Assembly: GCA_040219235.1 (NCBI GenBank)
Contig: JAVJSV010000011.1
Span: 682,001 to 746,000 of the forward strand
Source: Rhodospirillaceae bacterium
Lineage (GTDB): Bacteria > Pseudomonadota > Alphaproteobacteria > Rhodospirillales > Rhodospirillaceae
Length of the DNA stretch: 64,000 nucleotides
Direction of reading: 5' to 3'
Below, one piece after another: positions 7,615 through 16,254 of the stretch (positions within the stretch are counted from its first letter, which is position 1; every line of letters starts with the position of its first letter). The notes beneath the pieces were generated by a model. That model was not told the origin of the DNA. It saw only the letters and a list, made by a program, of their open reading frames with translations, and made no database searches. The position numbers were made by a program, and so were the translations under genes.

Positions 7615-8025
7615 TTAGTCCGCAGGGCGGCTGTATCCTTTACGGCTCATGCAACTGGCAACCAGGGCGTCCTGTAAATTGGTGGCGTCTGATCGCTCAC
7701 TGATGGCCATGGTGTTGTCACCGCGTGGATTAAACGGTCCCGGGCGTTCCGCAGATTCCGTGCCAAAACCTGGGCGCTCTTCACGGCGCAGGATCAGCGT
7801 TGTTTCTTCTGCCTGCTTTCTACATTGGGCATAGTCGGCCCGCGTAGAAGCCTCGTTTTTGTTTGCTTGCCGCCATCCGCCGACGGATGCGGTGCATGCT
7901 GCCAGGCTGCACAGGAGCGTAAAAGCGACTATGCTCTTTCTAAACGCGTCGTTGGACCAATCGTTTGGCTCACCGTTTCTCTTGACCGCGTCCTGCCGAC
8001 CTGATTGTTTGCCGCTGAATATCAT
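7615..8025 (-). CDS. Small putative lipoprotein
   Basis: A 136-residue protein of no recognised family. A hydrophobic segment with a lipobox-like LCSLAAC (about 38-44) suggests an acylated, membrane-anchored mature protein of about 93 residues, preceded by an unusually long, polar 28-residue N-terminus. Two further cysteines (CRKQAEE and VASCMSRKGYSR) could form a disulfide; the ending CM..KGY occurs in several small lipoproteins of unknown function. The ATG at 8025 has AAGG at suitable distance, and no later ATG exists before the lipobox. It is divergent from the hydratase gene. Function is unknown. Confidence 0.6.
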   Translation of the reverse strand: MIFSGKQSGRQDAVKRNGEPNDWSNDAFRKSIVAFTLLCSLAACTASVGGWRQANKNEASTRADYAQCRKQAEETTLILRREERPGFGTESAERPGPFNPRGDNTMAISERSDATNLQDALVASCMSRKGYSRPAD

Positions 8026-8074
8026 CCGCTTAACCCTTATGAATTCTTATTTGCATTTCGAAAGGCATTCTCGC

Positions 8075-8512
8075 ATGGCCCAGGACGGCTCGACCACCGG
8101 ATACTTTTTTGAAGATTTGAACGATGGCATGTCTGCTGCGTTTTCCAAAACAGTCACTGACGCAGATATTCTGAAATATGCTGAGATTTCTGGCGACACA
8201 AACCCCGTGCATCTAGATGCGGACTATGCGGCGACCACAATGTTTAAGGAGCGGATTGCCCACGGCATGCTGACGGCTGGTTTTATCTCGGCTGTTTTTG
8301 GTACCAAGCTCCCTGGTCCAGGTTCGATTTACGTTAATCAATCTTTGAAGTTTAAGGCGCCAGTCAAAATCGGCGACACGGTTACCGCCACCGTTACCGT
8401 CACAGGCAAGGTGCCGGAAAAGAATTTTGTTACGTTTTCTACGGTGTGCACCGTCAATGACAAACCCGTATTGTCTGGCGAAGCCACGTTGATGGTTCCC
8501 ACAAAGGGATAA
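8075..8512 (+). CDS. MaoC-like (R)-specific enoyl-CoA hydratase
   Basis: A 145-residue single hot-dog-fold hydratase. The hydratase-2 motif is clear at about 38-62: DTNPVHLDADYA followed by IAHGMLTAGFISAVFG, with the catalytic Asp and His. A second conserved block, GSIYVNQSLKFKAPVKIGD, follows. Family members (PhaJ, MaoC) hydrate trans-2-enoyl-CoA to (R)-3-hydroxyacyl-CoA, feeding polyhydroxyalkanoate synthesis or fatty-acid metabolism. The start at 8075 is chosen because AAAGG lies 9 bases upstream; an ATG at 8039 lacks one, and longer versions would run into the divergent lipoprotein gene. No PHA synthase gene is visible nearby, so the pathway is unassigned. Confidence 0.85.
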   Translation: MAQDGSTTGYFFEDLNDGMSAAFSKTVTDADILKYAEISGDTNPVHLDADYAATTMFKERIAHGMLTAGFISAVFGTKLPGPGSIYVNQSLKFKAPVKIGDTVTATVTVTGKVPEKNFVTFSTVCTVNDKPVLSGEATLMVPTKG

Positions 8513-8552
8513 CTAAGGCTAAAGCACGCAGCACCCGCACCTGAACCCCGCC

Positions 8553-9536
8553 ATGCGACTGATCAGATACATCCGTGACGTGCCCGCAGCCTTAAAAGGC
8601 GGCGTGGTTGCGCTCGGTAACTTTGATGGTCTTCATCGTGGCCATCAAGCCGTGATCAAGACCGCGCGATCGATTGCCAACGAGAAGGGCGTGGCTTCGG
8701 CAGTGATGACCTTTGAGCCACATCCCCGTGCCTTCTTCCAACCAAACCAGGCGTCTTTCCGCCTCAGTCCATTGCGTGCCAAATGCCGTCAGATGCGTAT
8801 TATGGGCGTTGATTTTCTTTACATGCAGCGGTTCGATGCTGCGTTCTCCAGCCACACTGCAGATGAGTTTGTGGACGCATTCCTGATCAAGGGACTGGAC
8901 GTCTCTCATGTGGTTATTGGGTATGATTATGTCTTCGGCACCAAGCGCGGCGGCAATGCGGCTTTCCTGAAACAGCGTGGACAGCTGGCTGGTTTTGGGG
9001 TGACGGCCGTTGAAGAATTTCGCATTGATGCTACGGCCCAGGTGTCCTCAACGGCCATTCGAGAATTTCTTTCGGAAGGGGCGTGCCAGGCGGCAGCGCG
9101 TTTGCTGGGCCGCTACTGGGAGATCGCGGGCCGCGTTCAGCATGGCGATAAACGCGGTCGTCAACTCGGCTTTCCCACCGCCAATGTGCCTTTAGGGGAA
9201 CACCATCATCCCCGCGAAGGTGTGTATGCGGTTCGCGCTGGCATCGATCGCGGGGGTGAAACGGTTTGGTACGATGCGGTCGCTAACTTTGGCCGACGCC
9301 CGACGTTTAACAAGTCTGATGTCCTCCTAGAGGTACATCTCTTTGATTTCGATGAAGACCTTTATCACCGCAACCTCAGAGTTGGTTTGATCGAATTTAT
9401 ACGTCCAGAGCAGAAGTTTGATGGCCTAGAGGCGCTGAAGGCGCAATTGGATCAGGATTGCATTTCAGCGCGTGCGATCCTCAAACAGCGTGCGTTTCCA
9501 GAAAACCCCCATCCTTACGTTGCCCTAGGCGAATAG
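8553..9536 (+). CDS. ribF: Bifunctional riboflavin kinase/FAD synthetase
   Basis: A 327-residue RibF. The N-terminal FAD synthetase domain (about 1-180) carries the nucleotidyltransferase signature GNFDGLHRGHQ (about 22-32) and a later STAIREFL segment. The C-terminal flavokinase domain (about 185-310) has GDKRGRQLGFPTANV and a VANFGRRPTF motif that binds the phosphates and magnesium. It turns riboflavin into FMN and then FAD in the cytoplasm. It lies 40 bases after the MaoC gene and 200 bases before ileS; ribF-ileS-lspA is a common order in proteobacteria. Length is normal for the family. Confidence 0.97.
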   Translation: MRLIRYIRDVPAALKGGVVALGNFDGLHRGHQAVIKTARSIANEKGVASAVMTFEPHPRAFFQPNQASFRLSPLRAKCRQMRIMGVDFLYMQRFDAAFSSHTADEFVDAFLIKGLDVSHVVIGYDYVFGTKRGGNAAFLKQRGQLAGFGVTAVEEFRIDATAQVSSTAIREFLSEGACQAAARLLGRYWEIAGRVQHGDKRGRQLGFPTANVPLGEHHHPREGVYAVRAGIDRGGETVWYDAVANFGRRPTFNKSDVLLEVHLFDFDEDLYHRNLRVGLIEFIRPEQKFDGLEALKAQLDQDCISARAILKQRAFPENPHPYVALGE

Positions 9537-9735
9537 GGGTTTCTAGCCTCTCCAGCGATAACCGCTCCCTTGCTTCACCGCCGTCGCCCTGCTAAATCCC
9601 CAACTATGATATGCACGCACCTCATTGCGCCGATTGCAGAGCGAATTATTACCCCGGTCTTGTAAGTCAGGACCGGCTCATTCTGTGCGTCTACTCTTCT
9701 CAATAACATATTATACTTAGTTGGACTCTGCGATC

Positions 9736-12600
9736 ATGACAGATTCAAAGTTACCCCCAGAAACACCCTCAGGAAACACCGGCGAAACGGTCGATTACAA
9801 ATCCACCGTATTTCTGCCCAAAACCGATTTCCCTATGAAAGCCGGTTTGCCCACTCTTGAGCCGAAGCTGCTTGAGCGCTGGGCCGACATGAACCTTTAC
9901 GGGCGGTTGCGCGAAACCTCCAAGGGCCGCGAAAAGTTCGTCCTGCACGATGGCCCGCCCTACGCCAACGGTCACCTGCATATCGGCCATGCCCTCAATA
10001 AAATTCTTAAAGATGTCATCGTCCGCGCGCAGCAGATGATGGGCTTTGATGCCAATTATGTCCCAGGCTGGGATTGTCATGGCTTGCCCATCGAGTGGAA
10101 AATCGAAGAGGGCTACCGCAAAAAAGGCAAAAACAAAGACGAAGTCCCCGTGCTTGAATTCCGGCAAGAGTGCCGAGAGTTTGCCGCCAAGTGGGTTGAA
10201 GTTCAGAAAGAAGAATTCAAACGTCTCGGCATCACCGGTGATTGGGACAACCCCTATACCACCATGAGCAATCTGGCCGAAGCCACCATCGTGCGCGAGT
10301 TGGGTAAATTCGTGATGAACGGCGGGCTGTATAAAGGCTCCAAGCCGGTCTTGTGGTCGGTGGTTGAAAAGACCGCCTTGGCCGATGCGGAAGTCGAATA
10401 CGCCGATCACACCTCGACAACGGTGTGGGTGCGTTTCCCGATTAAACAGTCGTCTGTCGAAGCTCTTGAAGGTCACGACATCGTCATCTGGACCACAACA
10501 CCCTGGACGCTGCCGGGCAACCGCGCCATCGCCTATGGGGCTGATATTGAGTACACGGTGATCGAAGTCTCTGCCGTGGAGAAGGGCGCCATGGCCAATG
10601 TCGGTGATCGCTTTGCCGTGGCTGAGGCTCTGCTGGAGCAAACCCTTGAGAAGGCGGGTATCACCGGCCACGAAGTGCAAACCCGCGTTAAAGGCAGCGA
10701 TTTCGATGGCACCATTTGTCGTCACTGCCTGCATGAAGACGGCTACGAATTCGACGTTCCTTTGCTGGAGGGGTCGTTCGTTACCATCGAGCAAGGCACC
10801 GGCTTCGTGCATATTGCGCCGGGCCATGGCGAAGACGATTTCCTGTTGGGTCAGGAGGCCGGGTTGGAAATCCCGGACACCGTCAACGGCGATGGTGTGT
10901 ATTACGATACGGTTCCCATCTTTCGTGGACAGCATGTCTTCAAGGTTAACCCAGCTGTGGTGGACTCGCTTAAAAACCGCTGGCGGTTGTTGGCTGAAGG
11001 CAAACTGGACCACAGCTATCCACACTCATGGCGCTCCAAAGCGCCATTGATTTTCCGCAACACCCCCCAGTGGTTCATCTCCATGGACACCAACGGCCTG
11101 CGCGAAAAGGCCCTGAAAGCCATCGACGACACTCAGTGGGTGCCGGCGCGCGGCCGCAACCGCATTCATGCCATGGTCGAAAGCCGCCCGGATTGGTGCG
11201 TCTCACGCCAGCGCCAATGGGGTGTGCCGATCACTGTGTTTGTCAGCAAAAAAACCGGCGAAGTATTGCGCGACGCGGCTGTGATTGAACGCATCGCCAC
11301 CGCAGTTGAAGAAGAAAGCTCGGATACGTGGCTGTCTTCAGACCCGGCCCGCTTCCTTGGCGACGACTACAAGGCCAACGAGTGGGAACAGGTCCAGGAC
11401 GTGGTCGAAGTCTGGTTTGATTCTGGCTGCACACACGCCTTCGTGCTTGAGGCGCGGGACGATCTTCAATCCCCGGCTGATCTCTACCTTGAAGGCTCTG
11501 ATCAACATCGCGGTTGGTTCCATACCTCTTTGCTGGAGAGCTGTGGCACGCGCGGGCACGCTCCGTACAAAGCCGTGCTGACTCATGGCATGGTTCTTGA
11601 TGAAAAAGGCCATAAGATGTCCAAGTCTTTGGGCAACGCAGTCGAGCCGGAAAACGTCATCAAACAATCCGGCGCCGATATCTTAAGACTCTGGGTGGTG
11701 GCGTCCGACTACAGTCAGGATTTATCCATCGGACCAAACATCTTGAAGCAGATGTCCGATTTGTATCGTCGTCTGCGCAACACGTTTCGTTACCTGTTGG
11801 GCAACCTCAACGGTTTTACCGAGACAGAGCGCGTTGCTGTGGCTGACATGCCCGAGTTGGAGCGCTGGGTGATGCATCGCCTGTGGCAGATGGACAAGCG
11901 GATCCGCGAGGCTTGCACCACATACGACTTCCATGGCCTGTTTAACGAGTTACATCACTTCTGCGCGGTTGAGTTATCCGCCTTCTACTTCGATATGCGC
12001 AAAGACGTTGTCTATTGTGATGCGCCGGACAGCCTGCGCCGTCGCGCCGCCCGCACGGTGCTGGATACGCTCTATGACTGCTTGGTCAAATGGCTGGCGC
12101 CGTTCATCTGTTTTACAGCCGAAGAAGCTTGGCTGGCACGTCATCCAGACGATGACGGGTCTGTACACTTGCGCCAGTTCCCGGATGTGCCGGACTCTTG
12201 GCGGGATGAGGCGTTGGCCGAAAAATGGGCCAAGGTCCGTCGCCTGCGCCGTGCCGTCACCGCTGCCATTGAGAAAGAGCGTGCGGCAAAGCGCATCGGC
12301 TCCAGCTTGCAAGCGCACCCGCATGTCAAAGCGCCAGCGGATATTATCGCCGCGTGCGCCGGCCTTGATATGGCTGATGTCTGCATTACTTCTAACATAA
12401 CCTTGGTCGAGGGCGCGCCGTCGGAGGGTGATTTTGTATTCGAGGATGTTCCCGACGTGGGTGTTGTTGTCAATCTCGCCGAGGGCGATAAATGCGCCCG
12501 CTGTTGGAAAGTATTGCCGGATGTTGGCACCCATGCTCACCCTGATGTCTGTGGACGCTGCTCGGACGCCGTTGAATCACAATCTTCAGCAGCAGCCTGA
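9736..12600 (+). CDS. ileS: Isoleucyl-tRNA synthetase
   Basis: A 954-residue class I aminoacyl-tRNA synthetase that charges tRNA-Ile. It shows the HIGH motif (GHLHIGHALN, about residue 80), a large editing domain in the first half with WTTTPWTLPGNRA, the KMSKS loop (KGHKMSKSLGN, about 628-638), an anticodon-binding domain and a C-terminal zinc site formed by two cysteine pairs (CARCW and CGRC). An in-frame TTG at 9721 would add five residues; ATG at 9736 is preferred. The 199 bases before it contain an inverted repeat, CCGGTC/GACCGG at 9654-9676, and an AT-rich TATTATA stretch that could be part of the promoter. Confidence 0.98.
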   Translation: MTDSKLPPETPSGNTGETVDYKSTVFLPKTDFPMKAGLPTLEPKLLERWADMNLYGRLRETSKGREKFVLHDGPPYANGHLHIGHALNKILKDVIVRAQQMMGFDANYVPGWDCHGLPIEWKIEEGYRKKGKNKDEVPVLEFRQECREFAAKWVEVQKEEFKRLGITGDWDNPYTTMSNLAEATIVRELGKFVMNGGLYKGSKPVLWSVVEKTALADAEVEYADHTSTTVWVRFPIKQSSVEALEGHDIVIWTTTPWTLPGNRAIAYGADIEYTVIEVSAVEKGAMANVGDRFAVAEALLEQTLEKAGITGHEVQTRVKGSDFDGTICRHCLHEDGYEFDVPLLEGSFVTIEQGTGFVHIAPGHGEDDFLLGQEAGLEIPDTVNGDGVYYDTVPIFRGQHVFKVNPAVVDSLKNRWRLLAEGKLDHSYPHSWRSKAPLIFRNTPQWFISMDTNGLREKALKAIDDTQWVPARGRNRIHAMVESRPDWCVSRQRQWGVPITVFVSKKTGEVLRDAAVIERIATAVEEESSDTWLSSDPARFLGDDYKANEWEQVQDVVEVWFDSGCTHAFVLEARDDLQSPADLYLEGSDQHRGWFHTSLLESCGTRGHAPYKAVLTHGMVLDEKGHKMSKSLGNAVEPENVIKQSGADILRLWVVASDYSQDLSIGPNILKQMSDLYRRLRNTFRYLLGNLNGFTETERVAVADMPELERWVMHRLWQMDKRIREACTTYDFHGLFNELHHFCAVELSAFYFDMRKDVVYCDAPDSLRRRAARTVLDTLYDCLVKWLAPFICFTAEEAWLARHPDDDGSVHLRQFPDVPDSWRDEALAEKWAKVRRLRRAVTAAIEKERAAKRIGSSLQAHPHVKAPADIIAACAGLDMADVCITSNITLVEGAPSEGDFVFEDVPDVGVVVNLAEGDKCARCWKVLPDVGTHAHPDVCGRCSDAVESQSSAAA

Positions 12601-12620
12601 TCAACGGTAGATTGCAGACC

Positions 12621-13169
12621 ATGCGTTTTGGCCTTCTCATTGCCGGTCTGATTTTTGTAGCCGATCAGGTTTCGAAGTACATCATGGTCGAGTTGGTGTT
12701 CCGGCCCGAGGGCGTGACTGAAACACCGTTCTATACGTCTAAGTTGATCGAGGTCTTGCCGTTCTTCCAACTGCGGATGGCCTGGAACTTCGGGATCAGC
12801 TTCAGCCTCTTTAACTCCGGCACGGCCACGACCATCGCTATATTGGTTGCCTTGCAGCTCTGTATCGTCGGGGTCTTGCTATGGTGGTTGCGCACGGCTC
12901 AAACGCTCTGGATGAAGTTGGGCATCGGTTTTATCGTCGGCGGGGCCTTTGGCAACATCGTAGACCGTCTGAATTATGGTGCCGTGGCCGATTTCCTGGA
13001 TGTTTTTGCCGCCGGATATCATTTCCCGACCTTTAACTTGGCAGATTCAGCCATTACAGTCGGTGTCGGATTTTGGTTGCTTGACGCGTTCATGGAGCGC
13101 AAACACGCTGCTGCCACAATTGACGCGAATGCTACCACAGGCTCTGATTCTAAAGTTGACCCAAAATGA
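12621..13169 (+). CDS. lspA: Prolipoprotein signal peptidase (signal peptidase II)
   Basis: A 182-residue inner-membrane aspartic protease with four membrane helices. The catalytic aspartates are in GNIVDRLNYG (about 113-122) and FNLADSAI (about 138-145). It cleaves the signal peptide of diacylglyceryl-modified prolipoproteins. The ATG at 12621 is preferred to a TTG at 12612. It follows ileS by 20 bases and precedes a gene for a lipoprotein that would itself be a substrate. The window has several other lipobox-bearing proteins that would use it. Confidence 0.96.
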   Translation: MRFGLLIAGLIFVADQVSKYIMVELVFRPEGVTETPFYTSKLIEVLPFFQLRMAWNFGISFSLFNSGTATTIAILVALQLCIVGVLLWWLRTAQTLWMKLGIGFIVGGAFGNIVDRLNYGAVADFLDVFAAGYHFPTFNLADSAITVGVGFWLLDAFMERKHAAATIDANATTGSDSKVDPK

Positions 13170-13176
13170 GGCCCCT

Positions 13177-13731
13177 ATGACTGCCATCTTGAAACACACA
13201 GCCCTGGCCGCCGTTGCGCTCTTGGTCCTCAGTGGATGCGACGATACCAAGCGTGCCCTCGGCATTGATAAATCTGTGCCGGATGAGTTTGCTGTTGTTC
13301 GCCGGGCACCTCTGGTCATGCCGCCGGACTTTAACCTGAAACCCCCCGCCCCTGGTTCGGAACGGCCACAGGAAGGCACAACCTCCGAGCAGGCCCGCAA
13401 TGCTTTGATTGGTAATAACAGACTCGACGGTTATCGTGTGCGTGGCTTTAGCCCTGGCGAGGTCGAATTGTTGGCCGGGGCCGGCGCGGATCAAATCATT
13501 CCCAATATCCGTGATACCTTAGACCGAGAAACCTCGGCCTTCGCGAAAGAGTCCAACAGCTTCACCGACCGTCTTGTTTTTTGGAGCGACAATCGCCAAT
13601 TGGGCACGCCTATTGATCCTGTGGCTGAGCAAAAACGCTTGAACGAAAACCGATCCCTCGGCAAGCCGGCCAATGAAGGTCCTGTTCCCGTGATCTCCAA
13701 AGGCGGATCGTCTGTGCTCGGGATATTTTAG
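13177..13731 (+). CDS. DUF3035 lipoprotein
   Basis: A 184-residue lipoprotein. The signal peptide ends in LLVLSGC (lipobox cysteine at about residue 20). The mature part begins with PDEFAVVRRAPLVMPPDFNL, the conserved block of DUF3035 and of BamF-like proteins described in alphaproteobacterial BAM complexes. The middle holds a helical region with GAGADQIIPNIRDTLDRE. The start at 13177 has TGAGG just upstream and follows lspA by 7 bases. In many alphaproteobacteria this gene is followed directly by the M16 peptidase pair; here 4.5 kb of other genes intervene. A role in outer-membrane protein assembly is possible but not proven. Confidence 0.8.
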   Translation: MTAILKHTALAAVALLVLSGCDDTKRALGIDKSVPDEFAVVRRAPLVMPPDFNLKPPAPGSERPQEGTTSEQARNALIGNNRLDGYRVRGFSPGEVELLAGAGADQIIPNIRDTLDRETSAFAKESNSFTDRLVFWSDNRQLGTPIDPVAEQKRLNENRSLGKPANEGPVPVISKGGSSVLGIF

Positions 13732-13892
13732 GGCTATTAGGACAATAATACCTAATCACAAGATATGGGCTTTATTGCTAGAGAACGTATAGATTTATGC
13801 TATATTTTGTGTCTAAGGTTGATAGTCTAAAGAAATTTTGATAATATTCATCCTTAAGTTGTTGGCTTGAATGTAAACAAACTAAGGTTCTG

Positions 13893-14879
13893 ATGGCGTC
13901 TATAACTAGGCAACAGCTAAAACAACGGCTTCCCCGCTTTGCGAGAATTTCGTTTGTTGATGTATTTTCAATAGTTGGCACCCTAGCAAGTGTATCAGCT
14001 CTAACTCTTGTATTTTTGAATGTTGATGAGTGGAGTAATTCCACAAAAGACATAATTTTTATCAGTTATTTGTTTTCGATAATTGTTTTTCTGATCGCGT
14101 ATATTTTAATCAAGGAACATAAAAAGCTTCATAGGTATGCGCAAGCGGCATTCCACTGCCACTATATTAATCACGTCATTAGAGATTATCTTAGTGATCT
14201 AAGGTTGGGTAGGCAGTGCGATCTAAAAGTAAATTTAATTGAGATACTAGATTCAGTATCAACTTGCTTTTCGATATTAACAGGACGGCGATGCAGAGCG
14301 TCTATCAAAGAGGTTAAGTCAGATCTAACTATCGTTACTGTTTCGAGGGATCAACTTTCGCCAAATATTTCAAACTTAAGTGTGGTGCATGAACTAGACG
14401 AAAATACAGATTTTCATGATATTTGGTATGGTGTTGGTGGTCGTATCAGGTATTTCTTGGGAAACAACCTGCCGACACTTTGGCGTGACGATCAATACAA
14501 GAATACCTCCTTTGAGATTTACGGAAAGCCAGATAAATTTAACTTGCTTGGCTTTTCTTTTGTTCGACATTGGAACCTTCCCTACAAGAGTACTCTTGTA
14601 TGGCCGATAAGGTACATACCAGACTACCAGCATTGGCCTCCCCCAAAACCGGGACTAAGTCATACTAATTCTACAGTGCCGGATGATCGTGATGTTCCTC
14701 ATATTTTGGGCTTCCTATGCATTGATTGCGTTTCCGCTAGTGCATTTGATGACGTCTACTGTCCAGAGTTGGGTGGATCTTATGCTGATGCACTTTACAC
14801 ACTTTTTTCTCAATCTAATGAGCTAGAGAAACTGCGTAATACTAAGATAAATGCCGGTGAAAGTTCGCCAGGTGAATAG
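13893..14879 (+). CDS. Two-helix membrane protein with cytoplasmic GAF-like domain
   Basis: A 328-residue protein not assigned to a named family. Two membrane helices (about 20-44 and 52-76) form a short hairpin anchor. A helical linker follows, then a domain of about 200 residues resembling GAF: a CFSILTGRRCRASIKEV strand pair, a long variable middle, then YKSTLVWPIRY and HILGFLCIDCVSASAF with a closing helix GGSYADALYTLF. GAF domains bind small ligands or mediate dimerisation. No output enzyme domain is present, so the output may be the membrane part or a partner. The DNA is clearly more AT-rich than its surroundings, with unlike codon choice, suggesting acquisition. AAGG precedes the ATG. 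A small gene follows at 14966. Confidence 0.7.
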   Translation: MASITRQQLKQRLPRFARISFVDVFSIVGTLASVSALTLVFLNVDEWSNSTKDIIFISYLFSIIVFLIAYILIKEHKKLHRYAQAAFHCHYINHVIRDYLSDLRLGRQCDLKVNLIEILDSVSTCFSILTGRRCRASIKEVKSDLTIVTVSRDQLSPNISNLSVVHELDENTDFHDIWYGVGGRIRYFLGNNLPTLWRDDQYKNTSFEIYGKPDKFNLLGFSFVRHWNLPYKSTLVWPIRYIPDYQHWPPPKPGLSHTNSTVPDDRDVPHILGFLCIDCVSASAFDDVYCPELGGSYADALYTLFSQSNELEKLRNTKINAGESSPGE

Positions 14880-14965
14880 CCGGTGGTGGACAGCAATTGA
14901 TGATTATGTATGGACAAAGACTGATATGAGCGACTATGACACACAACTTGTTTTGGGGGAGAAAC

Positions 14966-15184
14966 ATGGCAGAGGTTGATATGAATACAGGCAGACCCGA
15001 TCCTAGTGCTACCACTGGTCCTGGAGAAGTTTATTCGACAACGGTGGTTGGATCGCCGGATGGGAATAATTGGCGCGCTTCAATAGGAGTTAGCTCAAAC
15101 TCTGGATCAAATTCGGTTACCGTTAGAGTTGGTAGTTTATCTGATTTGGTAAGGCGACTATCAAACTTAGATATTGCTTCCTAA
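14966..15184 (+). CDS. Small protein paired with the GAF-like membrane protein
   Basis: A 72-residue soluble protein with no recognised domain: a Gly/Pro/Thr-rich start (TGRPDPSATTGPGEVYS), then a strand-rich middle (TVVGSPDGNNWRASIGV and SNSVTVRVGSL) and a short C-terminal helix (SDLVRRLSNLD). It may be a small beta fold or a flexible antigen-like protein. The start at 14966 is chosen for a strong GGGGGAG site four bases upstream. It lies 86 bases after the GAF-like gene in the same AT-rich block and on the same strand, which suggests a two-gene unit. Function is unknown; it could be a partner, ligand or inhibitor of the membrane protein. Confidence 0.55.
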   Translation: MAEVDMNTGRPDPSATTGPGEVYSTTVVGSPDGNNWRASIGVSSNSGSNSVTVRVGSLSDLVRRLSNLDIAS

Positions 15185-15207
15185 TATTATACACTCGTAA
15201 GCTGGTG

Positions 15208-16215
15208 TCAGCAAACTAGCATATCGTTTTCAAAAATCATCTGCAGCGCACCCGAGCCAGGGTTTCTGACCGTAAAGGCTTTGACCTCGCCTAAACCGGG
15301 AATGTTGTAAGTGCTGATTGGGGCATAGACTTCTGCACCCAAGTCAGCGCTGGCGCGTTGCGCATAGCCCACGTCTTTGACTTCGAACATCTGCGCGATG
15401 TACCCCGTGTTCGGGGCGTGTGCGTCGGGTGTGAGGTCGTGGCATTCATAATTCAGCGGCATCGACAACGCGATTTTGCCGAACATGTGATTGCCTTGCA
15501 TAAACTTCACAGCGGTGCGGCCGTCTGCCGGAATGTTCAGGAAGTTATTTTGCTCGGGCCGGTCGAGAATTTCATCAATCAGCACACCGCTCTTTAAAAC
15601 CTTTTCATAAAACGCGACCGCCTTATCAATATCGGTTGCGCAGTGCGACGTTGTCACCACAGGCGTAAACCCTGTGGGTGTGCGGCCATGCTCTTTAACA
15701 TAAGCCCGCATCTGGCCGACCCGGGTGTTGGGGTCGTCACCAGTGAGTTCCACCAGATTGATGGCCACAGAATCTGGCCCATCAAATACGACTTCCGTTG
15801 GCGCGCCCTGCGCGCCGGTCATTTCGTAAAACGTGGGCTCCGACCAAAACCGAAACCCTTGTGCTTGCAGCTTCTTGGTATCAGCCCGAATATCATCTGT
15901 GTAAAAGTTGAGGTTGACCAACCCAATGGCCCGCGGCGCATTGATCGGGCGAATGTGTTTCTTTTTCACATCGCCAAAATCGAGCAATAGAACCCGTCCA
16001 ACCGGGCATCCGGGGAGCTCGCAGAACACTGCCGTCGCAGAGGAACCGCTCGGCAAATGCCACAGGGCTTCAAATCCATCACCGGACCATGTCTCAGGCG
16101 CATGAGCGGTCAGCCCGATTAAATCACGATAGAAGTGCAGAGAGGTCTCCATGTCTTCAACGCCGATCACGGCAACGCTGAGGGGACTTCCCTCTGGTGC
16201 AACAATTTCTCCCAT
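15208..16215 (-). CDS. Two-domain VOC (glyoxalase/dioxygenase fold) protein
   Basis: A 335-residue cytoplasmic protein built of two vicinal-oxygen-chelate modules. The N-terminal one (about 10-165) starts LSVAVIGVEDMETSLHFYRD and ends VAINLVEL; the C-terminal one (about 180-330) starts TPVVTTSHCATDIDKAVAFYEK and ends GALQMIFEND. The family includes glyoxalases, extradiol dioxygenases and bleomycin-binding proteins, and substrate cannot be predicted. Its convergent neighbour is the AT-rich small gene. Upstream on the same strand, 39 bases away, is the esterase fusion, so the two may be cotranscribed in a catabolic unit. Confidence 0.8.
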   Translation of the reverse strand: MGEIVAPEGSPLSVAVIGVEDMETSLHFYRDLIGLTAHAPETWSGDGFEALWHLPSGSSATAVFCELPGCPVGRVLLLDFGDVKKKHIRPINAPRAIGLVNLNFYTDDIRADTKKLQAQGFRFWSEPTFYEMTGAQGAPTEVVFDGPDSVAINLVELTGDDPNTRVGQMRAYVKEHGRTPTGFTPVVTTSHCATDIDKAVAFYEKVLKSGVLIDEILDRPEQNNFLNIPADGRTAVKFMQGNHMFGKIALSMPLNYECHDLTPDAHAPNTGYIAQMFEVKDVGYAQRASADLGAEVYAPISTYNIPGLGEVKAFTVRNPGSGALQMIFENDMLVC

Positions 16216-16254
16216 CTCGACTCTCCTATTTAAGTGATCGTGGTGTTGGCGGCG

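Noticed and set aside
9537-9735. tRNA or T-box leader before ileS
   Set aside because: No cloverleaf, no T-box sequence or antiterminator; only an inverted repeat CCGGTC/GACCGG without a T-run.
9769-11025. Long minus-strand frame of 418 residues inside ileS
   Set aside because: Codon-position shadow of a conserved synthetase gene; no family features.
13736-13756. ATTAGG...CCTAAT inverted repeat after the DUF3035 gene as terminator or attachment site
   Set aside because: Stem is AT-rich and lacks a T-run, and no matching copy was seen at the far end of the accessory block.
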